NCBI GenBank assembly: GCA_934101795.1
Contig: CAKORY010000010.1
Coordinates: 1-37,566, forward strand
Direction of reading: 5' to 3'
Length of the DNA stretch: 37,566 nucleotides
Origin: an uncultured Bacilli bacterium
GTDB taxonomy: Bacteria > Bacillota_I > Bacilli_A > RF39 > UBA660
Shown here: piece after piece, positions 32,701-37,566 of the stretch
Position numbering within the stretch: the first letter of the stretch is position 1
Layout of the letters: each line of letters starts with the position of its first letter
Position numbers and translations under genes: made by a program
Notes under the pieces: model-generated
What the model saw: only the letters and a program-made list of their open reading frames with translations
Told to the model about the DNA's origin: nothing
The model's database searches: none

Positions 32701-33181
32701 TAATATATATACGACTATCAAATGTAAAATAATAAACAAACTTTTCAAAAAAATTTTGATTATCGAATAAACCCGTTTCTTTATTTAATCTCAAAATATT
32801 ATCTTTACCAAGCATTGAAACAAAACGTTGCATATTTATATCTCGAAACATCTTATGTTTGTTATATTTCTTTATATTTTTAAAATCATTAGTTTCAATA
32901 AACTTTAAATTAAATTCCGAACGTATCAAATCATTCAATTCATCATAATCACTAAATGGTGTAAAATAATATAATTTCACAGCTTCAAAAAATTGATATT
33001 CACTGACTTTTCCCTTAGGCCTAACATAGTATAAAAAGTAATCCAATTCATCACATTTAAAAAGACAAATCCAAAACTTACGATATTTATTATAAAGTTC
33101 TTTAAATGCAACTTTTCCAAAATAATCTTCACATTTTTTTATATCATTTTTATATTTTAACCTTATAAAAAAATTCATCAT
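29741..33181 (-). CDS. Large helical-repeat protein with C-terminal acyltransferase/PcfJ-like domain
   Basis: 1146 aa, soluble, starting MMNFFIRLKYKND behind TGGGGGGATT. Three copies of a motif about 135 residues apart are visible. They begin near 196 (F-F-K-K-Y-P-D-L-F-I, A-P-Y-E-L-R-K-K-F-Y, G-H-P-E-Y-I-E-Y-L-K), near 334 (more diverged, L-K-D-K-F-Y, E-Y-P-E-L-L-E-L-L) and near 467 (F-F-K-K-K-Y-S-D-L, E-E-L-K-E-Y-F-Y, G-H-P-E-W-L-K-Y-L). Residues about 856-965 form a distinct domain with L-G-I-G-D-L-T-D-C-C-Q, G-R-L-F-V-V-R-N-D-E-G-A-I-L-A-Q-S-W-I-W-R and F-D-N-I-E-V, resembling PcfJ-type or GNAT-like acyltransferase folds (inference). The exact function is unknown. It is divergent from the A'/B' copy and occupies the slot of the 216-aa gene in unit 1. 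Confidence 0.7.
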   Translation of the reverse strand: MMNFFIRLKYKNDIKKCEDYFGKVAFKELYNKYRKFWICLFKCDELDYFLYYVRPKGKVSEYQFFEAVKLYYFTPFSDYDELNDLIRSEFNLKFIETNDFKNIKKYNKHKMFRDINMQRFVSMLGKDNILRLNKETGLFDNQNFFEKFVYYFTFDSRIYIKNYDEARDYVVEEIREIKKNRKFSLSCNYEHVHGDFFKKYPDLFIRNSAPYELRKKFYDGELSASDLYGHPEYIEYLKSKDLLMVMRPFNILIDKTVYNLWLLVNKKYANEKILELFVKYYSNHVNKIFDFSGVNFDDFKEVEIRFKEKIYKNLISLDMILPEQIEVFLQDDDFMRLHPELELDFDGLNVSSKEKNWLKDKFYRKIMTLNDLREYPELLELLLDKNILVLFNIGMDDVKNFIIKEGKFKFLRLASVFGNSLLIIFKNHNLDFYDNLEFIDEVKYIEQRLAGALYDGDKYKLEDLPEFFKKKYSDLVLSDDASEELKEYFYGKDNTLTFDFLKGHPEWLKYLDGKDVQGMFKRCYTYSTYRDEIDLAFQVFKDFRIGVKYAEVVDECIKSYQAKLLGNWWIKTNKKFFPAFAVVSNLTLDADIDKFLNSTSWWKKLIKLGIFDNEERKSGILKMAYIFGIFDKDPHGFQWLYQYFSLLPNQIKCSKVDILTKPFEYKVNPDLRRLALEEGFSGPTIYEYSGGTYKLTFDPQKYPKFSARVRCIMGNFKVLKLLSPDDVHRIFGGMKLTYNKDFYEFLLAHWDKLFDAREAQYIVPIQKAFKKIQIFNKNRKLTWEIACSFVDKNKYEVNFGNEQLLDIASKATLDPDDMEELEKIYEEGKKRIYSTIPRIVGNVGNINYEITRLDDPLPLGIGDLTDCCQTLDDIAETCMIHSMTKQNGRLFVVRNDEGAILAQSWIWRDDNVICFDNIEVPYRVLDYEDKSILTKILKAYREASKKLVMIDHSIIKVNVGLGYNDIADLIEKNLPKDVNPVYLKDNGYIYLNDSRKQSILEINLNVKENENKEFYDDYLVCDKNYFPYSYYQNIIGLEYLKKQYSDFEDFEYDTFFEELDEFYGIENLKIVMNANFAIIFRYVDDILEIYDIICGNLVDYIKIQINLAIQQISLGKNISCKLEENDIDIYNKVLGLKENTRKKVRY

Positions 33182-33202
33182 AATCCCCCCAGAGTAATTT
33201 CT

Positions 33203-33230
33203 ATTATATCAAAAATTCTATAATAATCAA
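33203..33230 (-). promoter_or_regulatory. Promoter of the 1146-aa gene
   Basis: Minus strand -35 TTGATT (33225-33230), 16-bp spacer, extended -10 TG-A-TATAAT (hexamer 33203-33208). Confidence 0.78.
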
Positions 33231-33247
33231 TCATTAACATTTTATAA

Positions 33248-33275
33248 TTGTAAAAAAATATATCCATGATAAAAT
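33248..33275 (+). promoter_or_regulatory. Promoter of the A'/B' copy
   Basis: -35 TTGTAA (33248-33253), 16-bp spacer containing ATATCCATGA, -10 TAAAAT (33270-33275). It is homologous to the promoter of A-B but one base shorter in the spacer. Confidence 0.72.
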
Positions 33276-33302
33276 AGGCTTATCAAAGGTTCAGGTGATT
33301 TT

Positions 33303-34420
33303 ATGCAAATAATTTATGTTCATTATTTAGAAAAACTTAAAAAAACCATTTTAGAAAACACAAACAAACAAGCAAATTTAGACCCAATATTAATTACAGA
33401 ATTTAAAAAGGCGATCAAAAGGATAACACCAGAATATTGGTCACAAATAAAAGATCTGTTTATACAAAATATCACATACACATATTCTTATGATGAACAA
33501 ATGACATTTACTATACTTGCATCTTATTTAGGACTTGAATTTTTAAATAAAGAACCAGAATTTTGTGGAGAACTTGCAAGCATACTTTTCTTAATGAAAA
33601 AATCACCTTTAAATTATTGCAATTACGCCAAAATTTTTTTATCGAATCCACTTTACAACCTTATTACATCAATAGCTCATAATATCCTACGATAGGTTAC
33701 TTTGATTTATTGCCATCAATTTTAATGAGAATAACAAACCTTCAACTTACAGCAGAAGATTACAACCAAATATTAAGAATCTTATATAAATTGCAAGGAG
33801 AAACATACACAATATTAATAGATAATGATGATACTTTAGTGTATACAATTTTATCATACAAACTAAGAAAAAACTTTACAAATTTGCCAGAAATTATTCA
33901 AAATGATTTAATTGATGCCCTCATCATAAACAAAATAAATGTCTATAAATTTGCAAAACATGCAACATTTTTAATAAGTGATGAACTTTTAAAACTAACA
34001 ATATATGGTTTTGAACATCATTTAATTAAACCAAGACACATTTATAAAATAATATATGATAACTTCGATTTAACTAATCTAGACGCACATAAACTTGAAG
34101 ATATATTATCAATAATTAACAAATTTATTAAAGAACATGAAATAAGAATATTTAATGGAAACTATTATTTCTTTAACATATATAAATGTTTAAGAAAATT
34201 AATTACTTTAGAATTTTATCCAGATGATACATCAGTTATTGAATTAATACCTTTATTTAACACAATACCAGATGAAGAATTAAAACAAAGAATTCAAAAA
34301 GATTTTGAAAATATTGAAAAAAGTGACAAACCATTAATTGAAAAAATCGAAGATGCCATAATTGTTTCTCATCACTATAGTTATGACCTGCCACTTGCCC
34401 AAAAGAAAAGAGACAAATAG
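33303..34420 (+). pseudogene. A'/B' fused and frameshifted copy of the A-B pair
   Basis: The first 130 codons match protein A closely (MQIIYVHYLEKLKK, T-P-E-Y-W-S-Q-I-K-D-L-F, C-G-E-L-A-S-I-L) and stop at 33695. The similarity continues in another frame from about 33690 (G-Y-F-D-L-L against S-Y-F-E-L-F in A), so a frameshift splits A'. After T-I-L-I-D-N-D-D-T-L the reading frame passes directly into protein B (V-Y-T-I-L-S-Y-K-L-R), so the end of A' and the first about 70 codons of B' are deleted, fusing them in frame. The promoter and CAGGTGAT ribosome site remain. The 3' 404 bp are almost identical to B. The second frame alone (33710-34420, 236 codons) could still give a short protein. Confidence 0.85.
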
Positions 34421-34428
34421 TCTCTAGT
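34025..34428 (+). repeat. Near-identical 404-bp tract, copy 2 (3' end of B')
   Basis: Partner of 27843-28246: same length, 6 differences, ending with TCTCTAGT after the stop codon. Confidence 0.88.
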
Positions 34429-34978
34429 TGTTATCATAGTTATAAACACCATGTATTTTTTCTAAATCAGAATTACTTAAATCATTTACTTTATAGTTAC
34501 CTTTATCATCTTTAATTACATTAAATATAATATTATAATCAATAGTATCAGTAACTTTTTTCATTTTATCAAGTTTATAATTCATAAATAAATCATTACT
34601 ATATACACCATTTTCTTTAAATTCATCACCATTATTAGTTAGGTAATTATTAGCATCTTTTTGAACTTTATATAAATCATATACCGTTATTTTAGCTTCA
34701 ACCGTAGCATTATCACCATCATATTTTTCATTTACAATTTCATATTTTAAATCTTGATATTGTCTTTTAAGTATATCCCTATACTTTTCTTTTTGACTAT
34801 CAGTTAAATTTTCATCATTAACAACATCATCCATGCTAGTTATAACATTACTACTTAAATTCTTATATTGATTTAAATAATCCTGAACTGCCCCTTTAGC
34901 AGTTTTTTTCATACAACCACAACCAGCTAATACTAAACAAATACCTATCACTAATAATAATTTATAAACTTTCTTCAT
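34424..34978 (-). CDS. Lipoprotein of unknown function
   Basis: 184 aa from ATG at 34978 (MKKVYKLLLVIGICLV), 6 nt after GGAGGAG. An in-frame ATG 33 nt upstream precedes the ribosome site. It has a type II signal peptide with lipobox L-A-G-C at about residues 17-20, so it is lipid-anchored on the outer face of the membrane. The mature part (about 165 aa) is charged, with alternating helices and strands. Its layout (A-V-Q-D-Y-L-N-Q-Y-K helix followed by E-A-K-I-T-V-Y-D strands) resembles small NTF2-like lipoproteins, but no family is certain. Convergent with A'/B', with the stops 3 bp apart. Its stop codon marks the edge of the duplicated block. Confidence 0.8.
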   Translation of the reverse strand: MKKVYKLLLVIGICLVLAGCGCMKKTAKGAVQDYLNQYKNLSSNVITSMDDVVNDENLTDSQKEKYRDILKRQYQDLKYEIVNEKYDGDNATVEAKITVYDLYKVQKDANNYLTNNGDEFKENGVYSNDLFMNYKLDKMKKVTDTIDYNIIFNVIKDDKGNYKVNDLSNSDLEKIHGVYNYDNN

Positions 34979-35022
34979 TAAGTCTCCTCCTTCTACAATT
35001 ATTATTACCATTAATTTCTAAT

Positions 35023-35652
35023 TTATACTTTATTATAACTAAGTTTTATTAAATCGTATATTCTTTTTTCATTTATTCCTATTTTATCACTTAATTTTTC
35101 ATTCATTAATTTAAACATATTTTCATTACTATTTGGTTCTTTATTAAACCATTCCATATATAAATATTTAAGTTTAGTATATTCTTTATTCTTTTCTAGA
35201 GTTTTAAGTTCAGTTCTTATAATAAGTTTTACTTTATTTTCTTCTCTTAAATTTCTATTATAATCAATTCTTTTTAATATCTCATAATCTAATTTAATAA
35301 TATCAACAGTATATAAAACTTCTGATATATTTAAATCATCATCAATTTCTAAAAAACTTCTTGAAATAGAATTACCATCTTTATCAAATTCTAAAGCAAT
35401 GCAACCATTCCTATCTGCAAAAATTACTACATACAAAGGACATTTTCCTTTTTTCTTAGCCTTATTTTCAATTAATTCTAAAAATTCTTTACTAACTTTA
35501 ACATCATTATTAATAAAATCATTTAAAGTTTTACTATCAACACCCACCAAAGGTACTTTCTTATAATATTCTATATTATCTAGACTATCCCATTCATAAA
35601 ACTCCACATTTTCATCAAAAAAATTTAGTAAAACATCATAATAATAGTTCAT
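35023..35652 (-). CDS. DUF3603-like hypothetical protein
   Basis: 209 aa, soluble. The opening M-N-Y-Y-Y-D-V-L-L-N-F-F and the early K-V-P-L-V-G-V segment (about 32-38), followed by C-P-L-Y-V-V-I-F-A-D-R-N-G-C-I-A-L-E-F-D (about 70-90), match the general plan of the DUF3603 family known from Bacilli (M-x-Y-L-Y-D..., V-P-L-L-K-V, Y-x-F-V-V-T-D-G-x-G...). The C-terminal half is helical and basic. Function unknown. Its start overlaps the stop of the small membrane-protein gene by 4 nt, so they form one transcript. No strong promoter of its own. Confidence 0.6.
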   Translation of the reverse strand: MNYYYDVLLNFFDENVEFYEWDSLDNIEYYKKVPLVGVDSKTLNDFINNDVKVSKEFLELIENKAKKKGKCPLYVVIFADRNGCIALEFDKDGNSISRSFLEIDDDLNISEVLYTVDIIKLDYEILKRIDYNRNLREENKVKLIIRTELKTLEKNKEYTKLKYLYMEWFNKEPNSNENMFKLMNEKLSDKIGINEKRIYDLIKLSYNKV

Positions 35653-35843
35653 ATCTTTCTCCCCATTCCTTTATAAATTAAAAAAATACCTCCTAAAAAA
35701 AACAATATAATTCCTCTTCTAATAATAAAATAAACAAAATCTAAAAAACTATACCCAATATAAAACAAATTTAAATAAACAATTATCCAAAATGAACCAA
35801 TACTTACAAGTAAGCTACCTATTACTATTTTAAATATATTCAT
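35649..35843 (-). CDS. Small two-helix membrane protein
   Basis: 64 aa with two hydrophobic helices (about 4-30 and 34-58) joined by a short turn with R-R, and a basic end G-M-G-R-K-I. It has no recognised family. The 4-nt overlap with the DUF3603-like gene supports that it is real. There is no ribosome site. A CATATAAT sequence ends 5 nt before the ATG, the same unusual arrangement seen before yutH-like and yunB, so the transcript may start at or near the ATG. Confidence 0.55.
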   Translation of the reverse strand: MNIFKIVIGSLLVSIGSFWIIVYLNLFYIGYSFLDFVYFIIRRGIILFFLGGIFLIYKGMGRKI

Positions 35844-35862
35844 ATTTAATTATATGTTTTAC

Positions 35863-35891
35863 TTGTTTTATTATTTATAAAATGATAAAAT
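35863..35891 (+). promoter_or_regulatory. Promoter of the cyclophilin/uppP genes
   Basis: -35 TTGTTT (35863-35868), 17-bp spacer, extended -10 TG-A-TAAAAT (hexamer 35886-35891), 15 nt before the ATG. Confidence 0.72.
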
Positions 35892-35906
35892 TAACATGGT
35901 GATAGA

Positions 35907-36509
35907 ATGAAAAAAATAATAATAATTTTAGTAAGCATATTAAGCTTAACAGGTTGTGGCAAAAAAGAATATGAAAATCCCATAGTTACAATGAATATCA
36001 AAGATTATGGAACAATAAAAATAGAATTATATCCAAAATATGCTCCGAATACAGTTGCCAATTTTGTAAATTTAGTAGAAGAAGGATTTTATAATGGTAA
36101 TACATTTCATCGTTTAGTACCAGGTTTTGTACTTCAAGGTGGAGATCCAGAAGGAAATGGTACTGGTGGCCCAGGTTATTCAATTAAAGGTGAATTTAAA
36201 GAAAATGGTTATACTAAAAATACATTGAAGCATACAACAGGTATTATATCTATGGCTAGAAGTATGTCTCCGGATAGTGCTGGTTCCCAATTTTTTATAG
36301 TTCTAGCAGACTCACAAATGGTAAGTGCATCACTTGATAATAAATATGCTGGATTTGGTAAAGTAATCGAAGGATTAGAAATAATAAAAAAAATCGAAGA
36401 TAGTGAAAAAGTGAAAAATGAACAAACAGGTAAACTAAAAGAAAACATTACAATTGAAAGTGCAACCGTAGAAACTTTTGGTAAAGATTATAAAGTAACT
36501 AAAGCATAA
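35907..36509 (+). CDS. Cyclophilin-type peptidyl-prolyl isomerase lipoprotein
   Basis: 200 aa. Signal peptide II with lipobox L-T-G-C (about 14-17), then a complete cyclophilin domain (about 26-190). Motifs include Y-A-P-N-T-V-A-N-F-V-N-L, F-H-R-L-V-P-G-F-V-L-Q-G-G-D-P (catalytic Arg in FHR), G-I-I-S-M-A-R and S-A-G-S-Q-F-F-I-V-L, and F-G-K-V-I-E-G. It catalyses cis-trans isomerisation of proline bonds and, being lipid-anchored, should help fold exported proteins. GGTGAT is the ribosome site. uppP follows after 39 nt without a terminator, so the two may be cotranscribed. Confidence 0.93.
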   Translation: MKKIIIILVSILSLTGCGKKEYENPIVTMNIKDYGTIKIELYPKYAPNTVANFVNLVEEGFYNGNTFHRLVPGFVLQGGDPEGNGTGGPGYSIKGEFKENGYTKNTLKHTTGIISMARSMSPDSAGSQFFIVLADSQMVSASLDNKYAGFGKVIEGLEIIKKIEDSEKVKNEQTGKLKENITIESATVETFGKDYKVTKA

Positions 36510-36548
36510 TAAAAAAAATTAAAAATATCATTTAATAAGGAGAAAAAG

Positions 36549-37361
36549 ATGAACAATATAATAACATACTTAATTCTAGGAATAATCCAAGGGCTAACAG
36601 AACCTTTACCAATTTCTAGCTCAGGACACATATTCCTTTTCAAAAATTTATTTAATACCACGATGTTTAATAGTTTAAATTTTGAAATAATATCCAATTT
36701 TGGTTCATTCATAGCAATATTTATTATCTTTTGGAAAGATATAAAAGATTTAGTATCAAGTTTCTTTATTTATATATTTAATAAAGAAAAAAGAAAAGAA
36801 ACAAAAAACAAATTTAAATATTGCTGGTATGTAGTAATAAGTACAATTCCAGTTGGCATCATAGGTTTTCTATTTAAAGATAAATTAGAAAGTTTATATT
36901 CAATAAAAGGATTAGCATTTGCCTTTTTAATTACTGCACTTGCATTATTTATAGTAAGAAACATTAAAGGTGAAAAAGGAGATTATGATATAACTCTAAA
37001 AGATGCTATCATAATTGGTTTATTTCAAATGATTACAATTATACCAGGCATAAGTAGAAGTGGAACAGTTTTAGTAGCATGTTTGCTATGCCATTTAAAA
37101 AGAGAAACTGCTTTAAAATATACTTTTATATTATATTTTCCAGTAAGTGTTGCCACAATGATTTTAGGAATAAGTGACCTAGCAAATACTTCAGAGCTAT
37201 CCACTCTTTTAGTGCCATACTTAATTGGAATGATAGCAGCAGGACTTGTAACTTATATATCATATAAATGGTTAAGCAATTGGGTAAAACAAGGAAAATT
37301 ATGGAAATTTTCAATCTATTGTTTACTACTTGCAATATTCATATTTATATATTTTAGATAA
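36549..37361 (+). CDS. uppP: Undecaprenyl-diphosphatase (BacA/UppP family)
   Basis: 270 aa, polytopic with about eight membrane segments. The two family signatures are present: G-I-I-Q-G-L-T-E-P-L-P-I-S-S-S-G-H (about 11-27, with the catalytic Glu and the Ser-rich loop) and P-G-I-S-R-S-G-T (about 162-169, with the essential Arg). The usual Glu-Phe-Leu-Pro reads E-P-L-P here, a small variation. It dephosphorylates undecaprenyl diphosphate to recycle the lipid carrier for peptidoglycan and other wall polymers, and gives bacitracin tolerance. The length is standard. The ribosome site is AAGGAG. Confidence 0.95.
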   Translation: MNNIITYLILGIIQGLTEPLPISSSGHIFLFKNLFNTTMFNSLNFEIISNFGSFIAIFIIFWKDIKDLVSSFFIYIFNKEKRKETKNKFKYCWYVVISTIPVGIIGFLFKDKLESLYSIKGLAFAFLITALALFIVRNIKGEKGDYDITLKDAIIIGLFQMITIIPGISRSGTVLVACLLCHLKRETALKYTFILYFPVSVATMILGISDLANTSELSTLLVPYLIGMIAAGLVTYISYKWLSNWVKQGKLWKFSIYCLLLAIFIFIYFR

Positions 37362-37365
37362 GAAT

Positions 37366-37400
37366 AAAGAAGAATTATTTTAATTCTTCTTTTAATTTTT
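37366..37400 (+). terminator. Terminator after uppP
   Basis: AAAGAAGAATTA (37366-37377) pairs perfectly with TAATTCTTCTTT (37381-37392) around a 3-nt loop, followed by T-rich sequence. The stem overlaps the last codons of the convergent minus-strand gene. Confidence 0.8.
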
Positions 37401-37566
37401 CAACTTCATCAAGTGATAATTTGGTGATTTCACTAATATCATTGACATTGTAGTTTTTCTTTAGCATAGCTTTGGCAACATCAATAGTATTTTGTTCAAC
37501 GCCAAGCTTATATCCTTTTTTTACTCCACGTTCTACGCCATCTTCAAATGCTTCTTCTTTTTCATT
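37375..37566 (-). CDS. C-terminal end of an Rpn/PD-(D/E)XK-nuclease-transposase-like protein (partial)
   Basis: 63 codons plus stop, running off the right edge. The sequence has an alternating charged stretch with Gly every four to five residues (E-D-G-V-E-R-G-V-K-K-G-Y-K-L-G) followed by A-K-A-M-L-K-K-N-Y-N-V-N-D-I-S-E-I-T-K-L-S-L-D-E-V-E-K-L. This tail is characteristic of Rpn-family recombination-promoting nucleases / putative PDDEXK transposases, which end in 'E-G-x-x-x-G' repeats and an I-A-x-x-x-L...I-x-x-x-T-G-L-x-x-x-E-I-x-x-L helix pair. The nuclease domain lies outside the window, so activity cannot be judged. Confidence 0.65.
   Translation of the reverse strand, partial: NEKEEAFEDGVERGVKKGYKLGVEQNTIDVAKAMLKKNYNVNDISEITKLSLDEVEKLKEELK

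Larger units (their letters stand above)
28249..34428. repeat. Tandem duplication, unit 2 (decayed spmA'-dacB' - 1146-aa gene - A'/B')
   Basis: The left edge is the 16-bp spmB remnant at 28249-28264, joined to spmA sequence by loss of what is 23607-24160 (554 bp) in unit 1. The right edge, TCTCTAGT after the B' stop, lies in the stop codon region of the native neighbour, the lipoprotein gene ending at 34424. The same 8 bp follow B at 28239-28246 and then switch to spmB sequence. Confidence 0.85.

Noticed and set aside
25710..33181. Homology between the 216-aa gene and the 1146-aa gene occupying equivalent slots
   Set aside because: No shared segment is visible by eye; their equivalence is positional only.

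Overview
The window is very AT-rich, dense bacterial DNA. It has Gram-positive features: strong Shine-Dalgarno sites (AGGAGG or GGTGAT), sigma-A promoters, lipoproteins, a CIRCE heat-shock operator and sporulation genes (spmA, spmB, a DacB/DacF-type carboxypeptidase, yunB, a yutH-like gene). TGA is a true stop (spmA ends in TGA overlapping the TTG start of spmB), so this is the standard bacterial code and not the Mycoplasma code. The best fit is an uncultured gut Bacillota lineage of the Bacilli/RF39 or Erysipelotrichia type that keeps part of the endospore programme. This placement is inference.

Layout. 1-8.2 kb: surface and envelope genes on the minus strand. These are the start of a SipW-type secreted protein behind a promoter with an 18-base homopolymer, a membrane-anchored putative zinc peptidase, a decayed small gene, hsp20 under CIRCE control, and an operon of a giant prepilin-like protein with Ig-like domains plus an arylsulfotransferase-fold protein that has lost most of its active site. 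8.2-16.2 kb: a CDF-like transporter, nitroreductase, tRNA-His, a GGDEF protein, a LigD-type 3'-phosphoesterase/polymerase fusion without ligase, a lone Clp-type AAA+ module, a glycolipid-type glycosyltransferase, a CmpB-like membrane protein and an M32 carboxypeptidase. 16.3-17 kb: tRNA-Leu facing away from a five-tRNA cluster (Ser, fMet, Asp, Phe, Asn).

17-22.2 kb: a cluster sharing yutI (NifU-like), yutH, yutD and yunB with the Bacillus yut/yun region, interspersed with unrecognised tail-anchored proteins. 22.2-25.6 kb: ferredoxin, then dacB-spmA-spmB-(new RNA)-rluB, the classical Bacillus gene order with a structured RNA gene or leader inserted before rluB.

25.6-34.4 kb is the most unusual part. 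A segment containing spmB/spmA/dacB and a divergent pair of unknown paralogous genes (called A and B here) was duplicated in tandem. In the second copy spmA' and dacB' are pseudogenes and A'-B' are fused and frameshifted. The last 404 bp of B and B' are still about 98.5% identical, which points to recent gene conversion. Between dacB and A the two units carry different genes: a 216-aa unknown behind a leader RNA with a terminator, versus a 1146-aa repeat protein with a C-terminal acyltransferase/PcfJ-like domain. 34.4-37.6 kb: a lipoprotein, a DUF3603-like gene, a small membrane protein, a cyclophilin lipoprotein, UppP, and the C-terminal end of an Rpn/PD-(D/E)XK-transposase-like gene.
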